DNA from: Alphaproteobacteria bacterium
Lineage (GTDB): Bacteria > Pseudomonadota > Alphaproteobacteria > Micavibrionales > Micavibrionaceae
NCBI GenBank assembly: GCA_021775915.1
Contig: JAJFGW010000037.1
Coordinates: forward strand, 35,620 to 99,619
Direction of reading: 5' to 3'
DNA: 64,000 nt
Shown here: piece by piece, positions 26,012 to 35,003 of the stretch
Numbering within the stretch: position 1 is the first letter of the stretch
How the letters are laid out: each line of letters starts with the position of its first letter
Position numbers and translations under genes: made by a program
Notes under the pieces: generated by a model
The model's database searches: none
Told to the model about the DNA's origin: nothing
The model's input: the letters and a program-made list of their open reading frames with translations, nothing else

Positions 26012-26049
26012 GAAAAAAGAAGGGGCGGCGCAAAATGTTACACCGCCCC
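26012..26049 (-). terminator. Intrinsic terminator between nrdA and nrdB
   Basis: GGGGCGG 26022-26028 pairs with CCGCCCC 26043-26049 around a 14-base loop, and the minus-strand reading continues into TTCTTTTTTC. It follows the nrdA stop (26066) by 17 bases, so much of the nrdA transcript should end before nrdB. Confidence 0.85.
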
Positions 26050-26065
26050 CGCTATATGTCAGGAG

Positions 26066-27907
26066 TTACTGACAAGCAAGGCATTCTTCATATTTGTTTT
26101 CTTCTGACACCGCTTCAGGCAGCTCTGGCTCACGGTTGCCTTTTGGCTCACCCGCCATGCTACGTTTCCAGCTCGCATCACTTTCAGCGCGCTGAATGGA
26201 TTTAGAACGGCAATAATAAAGAGATTTAACGCCCTGTTTCCACGCTTCCCAATGAATGCGGTGTAAATCTGATTTGTGAACATTGGCAGGCAGGAAGACA
26301 TTCAAAGACTGCGCCTGACAAATAAACGGCGTGCGATCACCAGCATGTTCAATCAGCCAGCGCTGGTCAATTTCAAAAGCGGTCTTGAACACGTCCTTTT
26401 CATCATCGCTCAGGAAATCAAGATGTTGCACCGAACCCTCATTAGTAAAGATAGAGCTCCAAATGTCATCCGTATTTTCCCCTTTTTCTTCCAGCAAGAT
26501 CTCCAGATATTTGTTTTTAACCGGAAAAGAGCCGGACAATGTCTTGTGCGTATAAGCATTGGCCGCGTTTGGCTCAATCCCCGGCGAAGCACCGCCGCAA
26601 ATAATCGAAATTGAAGCCGTCGGCGCTATTGCCATTTTGTTGGAAAAGCGCTCCTGAATCCCGTAATCGGCCGCATCCGGACATGCGCCGCGCTCTTCGG
26701 CCAGCTTAATAGATGAATCATCGGCCTGCCGCTTGATATGCTGGAACATACGGCGGTTCCACACTTTGGCCATAACCGATTCCATCGGAATCATTTTTGA
26801 TTGCAGGAAGGAGTGATACCCCATAACACCAAGCCCGACAGACCGTTCGCGCATCGCGGCATATTTAGCGCGCTTCATAGAATCCGGCGCTTTTTCAATA
26901 AAATCTGTTAGTACATTATCAAGGAAGCGCATCACGTCCTCAATAAAGGTTGGATGATCCTGCCATTTCTCGAATTTATCAAGATTAAGCGAAGACAGGC
27001 AACACACAGCCGTTCTATCGTTCCCCAAATGGTCCTTACCAGTTGGCAACGTGATCTCTGAACATAAGTTCGACATCTTGACGTTAAGACCGGCCATTTT
27101 GTGATGATCAGGAATATGATCGTTCACATGATCAATAAAGACCATATAAGGCTCGCCGGTTTCCATCCGGGCGGTAAGAAGGCGAATCCACAAATCGCGC
27201 GCTTTTACGCGGTCAACGATATGATTATCCTTCGGCGATTTAAGCGCCCATTCCTCATCATTTTCCACCGCCTCCATAAAGCGGTTGGTAACAAGTACGC
27301 CGTGATGCAAATTAAGCGCCTTACGGTTCGGGTCACCGCCAGTTGGACGACGCAGTTCAATAAACTCTTCAATCTCCGGGTGCCAGATTGGCAAATAAAT
27401 AGCAGCACTACCACGCCGCAAACTACCTTGTGAAATAGCAAGAGTAAGGGAATCCATCACACGAATAAACGGCACGATTCCCGATGTCTTGCCGTTGCGT
27501 CCGACCGTTTCCCCGATAGAGCGGACATTCCCCCAGTAAGAGCCAATCCCCCCGCCCAGCGAAGCCAGCCAGACATTTTCGTTCCACAGCTCGACAATAT
27601 CACCAAGGCTATCCCCGGACTCATTCAAGAAACAGGAAATAGGCAGCCCCCGGCTCGTCCCGCCATTGGATAAAACAGGCGTAGAAGGCATAAACCAGAG
27701 ATTGGACATGTAATCATAAATACGTTGCGCATGGGCACTATCATCACCGTAATACATCGCAACGCGCGCGTACAGGTCCTGAAAAGACTCTTCCGGCAAC
27801 AAATAGCGGTCCTGCAATGTCGCCTTACCAAATTTCGTTAAGTAATCATCCCGAGACCGATCGATCTGAACACGGTTACCTCTTTCCATTTGAGCGACAT
27901 CGAACAT
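26066..27907 (-). CDS. nrdA: Ribonucleoside-diphosphate reductase class I, alpha subunit (no ATP cone)
   Basis: NrdA is the catalytic subunit that reduces ribonucleotides. I place the start at ATG 27907 behind AAGGAGGCAGGA, one of the best ribosome sites in the window; an in-frame start at 27985 would lie in the DnaA-box region. The 613-residue protein keeps the active-site cysteines in GLPISCFLN (C92), NLCSEI (with the Asn and Glu) and CCLSSLNL, the radical-transfer tyrosines in SLYYCRSKS, and a C-terminal CLAC pair for reduction. It lacks the N-terminal ATP-cone found in E. coli NrdA (761 residues), so the usual dATP overall-activity switch is missing. Confidence 0.95.
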   Translation of the reverse strand: MFDVAQMERGNRVQIDRSRDDYLTKFGKATLQDRYLLPEESFQDLYARVAMYYGDDSAHAQRIYDYMSNLWFMPSTPVLSNGGTSRGLPISCFLNESGDSLGDIVELWNENVWLASLGGGIGSYWGNVRSIGETVGRNGKTSGIVPFIRVMDSLTLAISQGSLRRGSAAIYLPIWHPEIEEFIELRRPTGGDPNRKALNLHHGVLVTNRFMEAVENDEEWALKSPKDNHIVDRVKARDLWIRLLTARMETGEPYMVFIDHVNDHIPDHHKMAGLNVKMSNLCSEITLPTGKDHLGNDRTAVCCLSSLNLDKFEKWQDHPTFIEDVMRFLDNVLTDFIEKAPDSMKRAKYAAMRERSVGLGVMGYHSFLQSKMIPMESVMAKVWNRRMFQHIKRQADDSSIKLAEERGACPDAADYGIQERFSNKMAIAPTASISIICGGASPGIEPNAANAYTHKTLSGSFPVKNKYLEILLEEKGENTDDIWSSIFTNEGSVQHLDFLSDDEKDVFKTAFEIDQRWLIEHAGDRTPFICQAQSLNVFLPANVHKSDLHRIHWEAWKQGVKSLYYCRSKSIQRAESDASWKRSMAGEPKGNREPELPEAVSEENKYEECLACQ

Positions 27908-27935
27908 TCCTGCCTCCTTGAGTGGCAATATTAAG

Positions 27936-27979
27936 TTATACACAGATGTGATTATATGAATGTGGATAGATGTGGATAA
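27936..27979. promoter_or_regulatory. Cluster of DnaA boxes upstream of nrdA
   Basis: TTATACACA is at 27936-27944 on the plus strand. TGTGGATAG at 27961-27969 and TGTGGATAA at 27971-27979 are minus-strand boxes spaced 10 bases apart; the last is the perfect TTATCCACA. They lie 29-72 bases upstream of the nrdA start. E. coli nrdAB is known to be controlled by DnaA through upstream boxes; the same arrangement here is inference. Confidence 0.7.
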
Positions 27980-28268
27980 AAACACTACCCGTAGCGGTTA
28001 TTCTTTTAAGAGCATACTAGATGTCGTGGTTTTGGTCAGCAGGACACTATTCCTATTTGGCTAAATTGACCCCAAAATTGGTGCAGGAATAGCATACAAG
28101 TGTCTGAAATTTATAGGGTGACTTGGGTTTATTAACCAAATTACCCCCCTGTGAAAAAGTAATCCTGTTTTAAGATTGCGGAAAATAAAACCATAGGGGC
28201 TTTCTAATAACAAGGTCTTTGCTGCGCTGCATATATCACCAAACAGGGGAGAAATTAAACGATTCGCA
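27980..28268. other. Intergenic region between nrdA and the helical-repeat gene
   Basis: No credible gene is seen. An imperfect inverted repeat pairs GACACTATTCCT (28043-28054) with AGGAATA (28085-28091) and AGTGTC (28099-28104), with an 8-base bulge and CCAAAATTGG in the loop region. It may be the terminator of the upstream helical-repeat gene or a regulatory element. It has no clean U-tract. The left end probably carries the nrdA promoter next to the DnaA boxes. Confidence 0.35.
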
Positions 28269-29954
28269 CTAACGCGGCCCGCTTTTAAAGCGATCCAAAA
28301 ACCGGGAAGGGCTCATTTGCTGCTCATAAGGCAAATCTCTTTCGAGAGCTTTTAGCTTCTTCCTGACCGCTTTATCAAAAACACCGTAATGCTTGTTGTG
28401 ATGAGCGACCGATTCAAGCGCTTCCTTACAAGCAGCAATTCTTTGCGCCGCAGTATCAAAAGAAGACTCAACCACCTCACCCCACGCTTTTACGGCTTCG
28501 CCTTCCATCAGACTGCCTTTTTGTGTATCCAGCGCTGCATAACGACAGTCATTTGCCCTATCATAAGCGCCTTCAATTAACACCACGGTTTTTTTCCAGT
28601 TCCGCACGGCAGCCTCTTCCAAATCCAACACCCCTAACTCTCTGGCGAAATAAGCAACATGCTTATATATGTCCGCTCTTTTCTTCGGATTTTTAATATT
28701 TTTAGCATGGGTGCCATGCAAACAGATAAGGGCCATAGAGCGATATGCCCAGCTCCTTTGCTTCCCCTCTGCGTGATATTTAGTATACATCTTTTTACAA
28801 ATATTAACCGCCTGTGTTATATCTTTCAGAGACTTAACATCTTTGGCCCACTTATTGAGAAGCCCGGTCTCCGCGTCGCTCCCTTGTTCCACATGGCGCA
28901 GGGCAAGATCATAAAGACTTATCCGCGCATAAACATCGGTAAGAGACTCAATGTGAGGAACTGCCTTCGCTATAGCGAGGTCCATCAAATACGGTTTGTG
29001 GCGATATTGATAATGGAAGGCCGTTTTTACCGTGCCGTCAAAAAGGTCAGCATCAACCACCTGCTTTGCAACAAGCCTTATAATATCTTTGCCCCATAAT
29101 TCCATCGCCGCCATTTCTTCACGGCTACCTTTTCCTGAATGGCCGGCAATATATTCGTAAGCCTCAATTCTTCTTTCAGTAGTTTTAAGAAGAGTGGCAG
29201 TGGGCAACATCAAAAGAAAAAGCGTTTTATTCAGCAGAGCACTTTTATTGTCCCCAGTATTTTCTTCATGAGCATCTTGGCAACACTGAATGACTACCGC
29301 CGGGTCTTTTATGGCTGTAAGAGTATCAACCCAATCCGCAATAAACGCTCCTTCCCGGTGACCGCCTTCCTCTGTCAGAAGAACCGCCCTGTGATAAAAA
29401 GTTGCCTTGTCACAAAGAGTTAGTTTTTTAATACGCTCTTTCATAAAATCAAAAGCCGCGTCCCGCACAGACGGATCCTCATCATCTGAAACCGATAGAG
29501 CACAAGCCTCTATAGCTTTCTTGTGATCCTCTATTGATGCAATCGTAGCGCTCCACCCTATTACTGCCGTATTGTGCAAAAGATCGTCTTCGTTCGTTGT
29601 CCACACAATATAACGCCAGGCATTGGCCTTTTCCACCGGGTCTTTATGTGATTCAACGACCATGAGCCGTATTTCTTTTGCGCGGTCTTTGGAAGATAAA
29701 TCATCATAGGCCGCCCTTGCCAACATAGCGGCTATTTCAAGCTTCTCCAGTTTCACAAAACGGTCAATCACAGCAACAACAGGCTCGACAATCAGCTCAT
29801 CATTATAAAACTCATTCAGCAGCTCTCTGGTCTGCCGTTCAGCAAACCGCAAATCACCGCGATTAAAAGCAGAATCAATGTCGCCAAAAAGACGATCACG
29901 CAGTTTCGTCCGATCAAATGCTTCAACCAAGAACCGTATAGGTCTAAACCCCAT
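28269..29954 (-). CDS. Large helical-repeat protein, unrecognised
   Basis: The 561-residue product starts at ATG 29954 and is predicted to be almost entirely helical without a signal peptide or membrane segment. Degenerate repeats can be seen in which a Trp is followed some 15-20 residues later by a Cys and Ala: ADWVDTLTAIKDPAVVIQCCQDA, NKWAKDVKSLKDITQAVNIC, and KAWGEVVESSFDTAAQRIAAC in the C-terminal part. This suggests an alpha-solenoid of TPR or HEAT type, normally a protein-binding scaffold. It has no recognised family and no informative operon partner; pyk begins 134 bases away on the other strand. Confidence 0.7.
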   Translation of the reverse strand: MGFRPIRFLVEAFDRTKLRDRLFGDIDSAFNRGDLRFAERQTRELLNEFYNDELIVEPVVAVIDRFVKLEKLEIAAMLARAAYDDLSSKDRAKEIRLMVVESHKDPVEKANAWRYIVWTTNEDDLLHNTAVIGWSATIASIEDHKKAIEACALSVSDDEDPSVRDAAFDFMKERIKKLTLCDKATFYHRAVLLTEEGGHREGAFIADWVDTLTAIKDPAVVIQCCQDAHEENTGDNKSALLNKTLFLLMLPTATLLKTTERRIEAYEYIAGHSGKGSREEMAAMELWGKDIIRLVAKQVVDADLFDGTVKTAFHYQYRHKPYLMDLAIAKAVPHIESLTDVYARISLYDLALRHVEQGSDAETGLLNKWAKDVKSLKDITQAVNICKKMYTKYHAEGKQRSWAYRSMALICLHGTHAKNIKNPKKRADIYKHVAYFARELGVLDLEEAAVRNWKKTVVLIEGAYDRANDCRYAALDTQKGSLMEGEAVKAWGEVVESSFDTAAQRIAACKEALESVAHHNKHYGVFDKAVRKKLKALERDLPYEQQMSPSRFLDRFKSGPR

Positions 29955-30088
29955 GATTTTATCTCCATTTATTATTTAATGTGATGTTTAAAGAGTGATG
30001 TTGCTTATGTCAACAAAGTTCCCTGTGGTGATTTTGGCCGATTCGTATTACTAAGAGGTAGTAAGAATAAATTTTCCTTCAGAGTGCC

Positions 30089-31528
30089 ATGACCACCAAA
30101 AATAAAAAATCAGTGCTTCGTAAACGCCAGACCAAGATCGTGGCGACATTGGGGCCTGCCTCCAGCAGCCATGAAATGATCCGCAAGCTCTTCAAAGCGG
30201 GCGTCGATGTTTTTCGCCTGAATTTTTCCCATGGCGATCACGCAGGACACAAAGAGAATTTAAAAATCATCCGCGAAATTGAAAAAGAATTTTCCATGCC
30301 GATTGGCATTCTTGCCGATTTGCAGGGGCCGAAATTACGGGTTGGAAAATTTAAAGACGGATCAATCGCCCTAACGAAAAACATGAAACTGCGTTTTGAT
30401 TTGAGCAAAAAAGAAGGTGATGAAACCCGCGTTAATTTGCCCCACCCTGAAATTATAAAAGCACTTAAAAAAGGCGACCGGATTTATATAGATGATGGTA
30501 AAGTGCGCATGGAAATTACCGGTAAAGGCAAAGAACATCTCGATGCCAAAGTCATTGCAGGATCAAAACTCTCCAACAATAAAGGCGTAAACGTACCGGG
30601 CGTGACCCTACCGATTGCCGCGTTAACAGCCAAAGACCGCAAAGACTTAAAGGCCGCGCTTGATATGGGAGCGAACTGGATCGCACTTAGCTTTGTTCAA
30701 CGTGCCGCAGATGTTGCCGAAGCACGAAAACTCATTGGCGGACGCGCGGCCCTAATGGCCAAAATAGAAAAACCGGCCGCGCTGGAAAATTTTGACGAGA
30801 TCATGGATCTTGTTGACGGTATCATGCTGGCACGCGGTGACCTCGGCGTTGAAATTCCCGCCGAAGATGTACCGGCCGTACAAAAACGCATTATCCGCAA
30901 AGTCCGGCATGAAGGAAAACCAATTATCGTCGCCACGCAAATGTTAGAGTCAATGATTGAAAGCCCGGCACCAACACGCGCCGAAGCCTCCGATGTGGCG
31001 ACCGCCGTTTATGATGGCACAGACGCGGTCATGCTTTCCGCTGAAACGGCCGCCGGAAAATATCCAACCGAGTCAGTCTCCATTATGGACCGGATTTGCG
31101 AAAGCACAGAAAGCGATAGCGCTTATCGCCGCTTTGTCGAGGCCGATGAACTGGCCACAGAATCAGACTCTTCAGATGCAATCACGACAGCGGCCTATTA
31201 CGTGGCACAGGACATCAAAGCCGCCTGTATCGTGAACTACACAACATCGGGCTCCACAGCCCTGCGTACGGCACGGCAACGCCCAGGACGCCCTATCATG
31301 TGCCTAACCCAAAACAACGCGGTAGCACGGCGGCTCTGCCTTTCCTATGGCGTCTTTGCCGTCCATGTCACCGATGTTAAAGACACCGGCGGCGTGGTCA
31401 AAAAAGCCATCGAAATCGCCCTGCAATACAAACTCGCCAAAAAAGGCGACCGCTTTGTCCTGACCGCCGGGGTTCCCTTCGGCACACCGGGCAGTACAAA
31501 TATTTTGCGCGTGGCGTGGGTGGAGTAA
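30089..31528 (+). CDS. pyk: Pyruvate kinase
   Basis: Pyruvate kinase makes pyruvate and ATP from phosphoenolpyruvate. The 479-residue protein has TKIVATLGPASSS, the NFSHGD loop, PIGILADLQGPKLRVG, the catalytic lysine in ALMAKIEKPAALENFDEI, the LARGDLGVEIP segment and the ATQMLESMI and PTRAEASDVATAVYDGTDAVMLS blocks. All are at the expected spacing and the C-terminal domain is complete. It starts at ATG 30089, behind a weak ribosome site. It converges on the LapG-like gene across a shared hairpin. Confidence 0.97.
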   Translation: MTTKNKKSVLRKRQTKIVATLGPASSSHEMIRKLFKAGVDVFRLNFSHGDHAGHKENLKIIREIEKEFSMPIGILADLQGPKLRVGKFKDGSIALTKNMKLRFDLSKKEGDETRVNLPHPEIIKALKKGDRIYIDDGKVRMEITGKGKEHLDAKVIAGSKLSNNKGVNVPGVTLPIAALTAKDRKDLKAALDMGANWIALSFVQRAADVAEARKLIGGRAALMAKIEKPAALENFDEIMDLVDGIMLARGDLGVEIPAEDVPAVQKRIIRKVRHEGKPIIVATQMLESMIESPAPTRAEASDVATAVYDGTDAVMLSAETAAGKYPTESVSIMDRICESTESDSAYRRFVEADELATESDSSDAITTAAYYVAQDIKAACIVNYTTSGSTALRTARQRPGRPIMCLTQNNAVARRLCLSYGVFAVHVTDVKDTGGVVKKAIEIALQYKLAKKGDRFVLTAGVPFGTPGSTNILRVAWVE

Positions 31529-31534
31529 CTACCA

Positions 31535-31562
31535 TAAAAAACGGCCCTTAAATAAAAGGCCG
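31535..31562 (-). terminator. Terminator between converging pyk and LapG-like genes
   Basis: CGGCC 31542-31546 pairs with GGCCG 31558-31562 around an 11-base loop; on the minus strand the stem is followed by six T from the A-run at 31535-31541. On the plus strand the tail is CTTTGTCTTTG, so it may also stop pyk transcripts. Confidence 0.7.
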
Positions 31563-31593
31563 CCTTTGTCTTTGTGATTGAAAATTCTTTAAA

Positions 31594-32547
31594 TTACCGG
31601 CTCGCAACAACCGTGGCGCTTGGCTTGGTATGCAGCCACCAGGCATGGCGATTAATGGTAAAAATAGGACGGTAGCGCGTCACGCGGCTCGCCTTTTCTG
31701 CCCGGTCAGTCTGGTTATCCAGAATAAGCGGGCCGCTATCAGTATAAACAACCAAGAGAGCATGCGGAATGTCCTTTATCATATCCTGAACAATCGCAAT
31801 ACGCATTCTTTCTTCCGGCACACCAAGTGCCCGCAACGAAACATATTTAGCAATTGCAAAATCTTCGCAGTCACCGCCACGATCAAAAAATTCGATCGGC
31901 GTTTCCCAGTAATCACTTTTGCCCCAATTACGGTTATCAACAATGTAATTGGTTTTGTTCACATAGCTATTCACGCGATCTGCCATTTGCTCCAGCGGCA
32001 AACCCCGATAAGAAACAATTTCGCGCTGCCAGGACCCAATAACTTTTTGACCGTGCGGCTGCGCCATACTGCGCTCAAATCTTTTAAACATGCCCGTCCA
32101 TTTGGTAAAAGGCTCCAGATTGCTGGACGCCCTTTCTTCTGTGCCAAATAACGGCGGAAATGTCCTGATGGCCGTAAAGGCCGGATTAGCAGCCGAGACC
32201 AGGCTCATTTGTGCCGGCACGTCTTTGATCGACCCGGCACGGGCGCTTTTAATACCAAAACTTGAAAAAGTGAGAAACAACCCGACCATAGCCGCCAAAC
32301 AGCGCATCGTCCATTGCTGACCAAGCGCCTTATATAAAGCGCGCTGAGAAACCATGCGCTGCTGAACAAGGATTCTACCAAGAGCATCACCACCGCTTTT
32401 TTGCTGCACCAGAGCATGTTTTAGCTCACCGGGGGTTAAAAGCCCCTTTAAGACCAGAAGTTCGCCCAAACGATGGCGCTCCAAAAGAGCCTTTATTTTT
32501 GTTAGGATACCCGTACGTTTTTGATTTTGTATATCTTGCTTATTCAC
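31594..32547 (-). CDS. MshEN-like domain fused to a LapG-type transglutaminase-like cysteine peptidase
   Basis: The 317-residue protein (GTG 32547) has three parts. Residues 26-78 match the tandem MshEN/T2SSE_N pattern: RLGELLVLKGLLTPGELKHA then LVQQ, a 5-residue spacer KSGGD, then a second copy starting ALGRILVQQRMVSQ. A hydrophobic segment (81-99) ending SARAG follows, like an uncleaved or cleavable signal. The C-terminal part is a LapG-like (BTLCP, C93) domain with the catalytic triad Cys227 in RGGDCEDFAIAKY, His262 in IPHALLVV and Asp277 in PLILDNQTD, at LapG-like spacing. MshEN domains bind c-di-GMP and LapG cleaves adhesins. A start at M81 would give a plain secreted protease. Confidence 0.75.
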   Translation of the reverse strand: MNKQDIQNQKRTGILTKIKALLERHRLGELLVLKGLLTPGELKHALVQQKSGGDALGRILVQQRMVSQRALYKALGQQWTMRCLAAMVGLFLTFSSFGIKSARAGSIKDVPAQMSLVSAANPAFTAIRTFPPLFGTEERASSNLEPFTKWTGMFKRFERSMAQPHGQKVIGSWQREIVSYRGLPLEQMADRVNSYVNKTNYIVDNRNWGKSDYWETPIEFFDRGGDCEDFAIAKYVSLRALGVPEERMRIAIVQDMIKDIPHALLVVYTDSGPLILDNQTDRAEKASRVTRYRPIFTINRHAWWLHTKPSATVVASR

Positions 32548-32695
32548 TTAAATTTACCCGTTAACTGCCGTATTTTTTCTATTATCTGTCTTTTTCTACA
32601 CCTCCATTAAAACCGAGAAAGATTGACGAACTCTAAACAAACGGGCAAAAAAGCGATGATCTTATAAAAAAACATGTAAATAGGATTTTTTACCT

Positions 32696-34171
32696 ATGAA
32701 AAACTACATTAATGCGATGCAACAGATGTCCGTGCTGGTAATCGGGGACATCATGCTTGACCGCTTTGTTTACGGCACAATTGATCGTATTTCTCCGGAA
32801 AGCGATGCGCCGGTACTGGCCGTGCGCCGCGAAGATGAAATGCCCGGCGGGGCGGGCAATGTTGTGTCCAACCTACGTGCCCTAAACGTACAAACCAGAA
32901 TTTTGGCCGTTATCGGTAAAGACGAGGCCGGAAAAACACTTGAGACCCTAGCTGATAAAACCGACATCTTTATTGTTTCCAAAGGCCGTCCCACAACAGT
33001 AAAAACGCGCTTTGTAACGGCGGGCAGGCAGCTTCTCCGCGCCGACAAAGAAATAACCACGCCTATTAGCGAAACAGAAGAGACAGCGCTGCTGGAAAAA
33101 GCCAAAGCGCTTATCCCCGCGATGCAGGCCATCATCCTGTCCGACTACAATAAAGGCGTACTAACGGAACGCGTTATAAAATCCATAATTACGATGGCGC
33201 AGGAAGAAAGTGTCCCGGTACTGGCCGACCCCAAAAAACCGGATTACAAAATTTATGAAGGGGCTTCTATTATCACCCCAAACCGCAAAGAACTATCCGA
33301 AGTCACAAATATGCCCGCAGATACGGACGAAGAAATCACAGCGGCCGCACATAAACTTATGAGCGCTGCCAACATCACGCAGCTTATTGTCACCCGCTCC
33401 GAAGACGGCATGACTGTATTTGAAGGCGATGCGCCGCCCGTTCATGTCCGCAACGATGAAACACCGGAGGTTTTCGATGTTTCCGGCGCCGGTGATACCG
33501 CCATTGCCACGCTGGCCGCCGCCATTGCCACTGGCGCGCCCTTAAGTGAGGCCGCGCACATTGCCAACAAAGCGGGCGGACTTGTTGTCGCCAAAACCGG
33601 CACAGCAACCATTAAATCAGAAGAACTAAACGGCGCGCTTGATGGCATAAAAGTAAACACAAGAAACCCGCGTGAAGCCTTTACCTGCGACTGGAACGAC
33701 GCAGCAAAAGAGATTCAAAGCTGGCAAGACCAAGGCCTGCAAATTGGCTTCACCAATGGCTGCTTTGACATTCTGCATTACGGGCATGTGAATTACCTAA
33801 ACCGCGCGCGAGACAAATGCGACCGCCTTGTTGTGGCGCTTAATCACGATAAATCTGTAAAAATCCTCAAAGGCGAAACGCGCCCCCTGCACGATCAGAA
33901 CTCTCGCGCCGCCGTTTTAGGCTCCTTAAGCGCGGTCGATATGATCGTCTTTTTCGGTGCAGAAACGAACAATGCCGACAACACGCCCTGTGCTCTGATC
34001 GAAAAAATAAGACCCAACATTTATTTCAAAGGTGGGGACTACACCATCGACCAACTTCCCGAAGCAAAGATTATGTCCTCTTTTGGCGGCAAAACCGAAA
34101 TCATGCCGCTTTATGAGGGCCACAGCACCACAGCAACCATTGCAAAAATGAACAAAGACGAAGCTGCGTGA
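32696..34171 (+). CDS. hldE: Bifunctional HldE (heptose 7-phosphate kinase / heptose 1-phosphate adenylyltransferase)
   Basis: HldE makes ADP-heptose for the LPS inner core. The 491-residue protein has the PfkB kinase half first (VIGDIMLDRFVYG near the N-terminus, PGGAGNVVSNLRAL, then VFDVSGAGDTAIATLAA near residue 260) and a cytidylyltransferase-fold half with TNGCFDILHYGHVNYLNRAR near 350 and the C-terminal Y-EGHSTT block. Both halves look complete. The start at 32696 lacks a strong ribosome site. No other heptose genes are in the window. The two lipoprotein genes follow on the same strand. Confidence 0.96.
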   Translation: MKNYINAMQQMSVLVIGDIMLDRFVYGTIDRISPESDAPVLAVRREDEMPGGAGNVVSNLRALNVQTRILAVIGKDEAGKTLETLADKTDIFIVSKGRPTTVKTRFVTAGRQLLRADKEITTPISETEETALLEKAKALIPAMQAIILSDYNKGVLTERVIKSIITMAQEESVPVLADPKKPDYKIYEGASIITPNRKELSEVTNMPADTDEEITAAAHKLMSAANITQLIVTRSEDGMTVFEGDAPPVHVRNDETPEVFDVSGAGDTAIATLAAAIATGAPLSEAAHIANKAGGLVVAKTGTATIKSEELNGALDGIKVNTRNPREAFTCDWNDAAKEIQSWQDQGLQIGFTNGCFDILHYGHVNYLNRARDKCDRLVVALNHDKSVKILKGETRPLHDQNSRAAVLGSLSAVDMIVFFGAETNNADNTPCALIEKIRPNIYFKGGDYTIDQLPEAKIMSSFGGKTEIMPLYEGHSTTATIAKMNKDEAA

Positions 34172-34273
34172 ATTCAAATCAGGGCTATACCTTGCGGCCA
34201 AGACTTGGTAGCATCCATTTAAGGTATTTAATCCCGGCCTATTTTTCAAAAAAGCCCAGCAAATGGTGAAATC

Positions 34274-34987
34274 ATGATCTCGAAAAAGAAAAATTTTTTA
34301 AATATTGTTCGACTCATTTTATTGAGCGCTCCTCTGTTTTTGACGGCCTGCCATTCTGATTTTGGCCCTTTTCCTATGCCGTCCGGTTACGCTCATCACA
34401 ACAAAGAGCACAAGGCCGCACCGGGGCCGGAGCCTGTCCTTAAAAAGATTGAGCACAAAATTGAGACTATGCACATACCGCAATCAATTGAGACAACCAA
34501 CACCAATACCAAAGACAACATGATGATGGCGACAACACAGGCGCCCATACCAGTGAACATCCCGGCCCCCATGCCGCCAGCTAACAGCTCTTGGGATCAC
34601 GCTGTTCACGACCTGCTGACCCGCCTGGTAGATGGCTTTGGACAGCCGGTAGAGCCTGTTTATATAAACCCGGCCAATCCTGTGTCGCAAACTGAAATGA
34701 ATTTGGAAAAAGCCCTGCGCCTGACCATGATGCAAAAGAACTTTAACGTAGCGCCCGCACCGGGCATGGGGCCATTCACAATGCGCTATACGGCAAGCAA
34801 TCTCGTCGGCATTGGTGACGGCAGCCGCATGATCGTAACGCTCAGCCTTATGGCCAAGGATAAAAAAATGGCAGAAGAAAGCGGTATTTATGAGTTAGGA
34901 CATGTTGTTGTAAGTACACAGCCTATGCCGCAGCCACACGAACATTCCGGCCCCGCCATGGCAGAGCCCTTATCAATAAGCCGGTAA
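34274..34987 (+). CDS. Putative lipoprotein, unrecognised
   Basis: The 237-residue protein has a lipobox: a hydrophobic signal then LTAC at residues 23-26, with the cysteine as probable lipidation site. After it comes a His- and Pro-rich low-complexity region (MPSGYAHHNKEHKAAPGPEP) and a more ordered C-terminal half with strands near FTMRYTASNLVGIGDGSRMI. It starts 17 bases before the FlgO-like gene, so the two lipoproteins are probably co-transcribed. The C-terminal half may correspond to a beta-rich envelope domain. I do not recognise the family. Confidence 0.65.
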   Translation: MISKKKNFLNIVRLILLSAPLFLTACHSDFGPFPMPSGYAHHNKEHKAAPGPEPVLKKIEHKIETMHIPQSIETTNTNTKDNMMMATTQAPIPVNIPAPMPPANSSWDHAVHDLLTRLVDGFGQPVEPVYINPANPVSQTEMNLEKALRLTMMQKNFNVAPAPGMGPFTMRYTASNLVGIGDGSRMIVTLSLMAKDKKMAEESGIYELGHVVVSTQPMPQPHEHSGPAMAEPLSISR

Positions 34988-35003
34988 ATCAGGACTATAA
35001 TTT

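Noticed and set aside
27908..27985. NrdR box upstream of nrdA
   Set aside because: No 16-base ACAC...GTGT-type palindrome close to the NrdR consensus was found; the repeated TGTG motifs are better explained as DnaA boxes.
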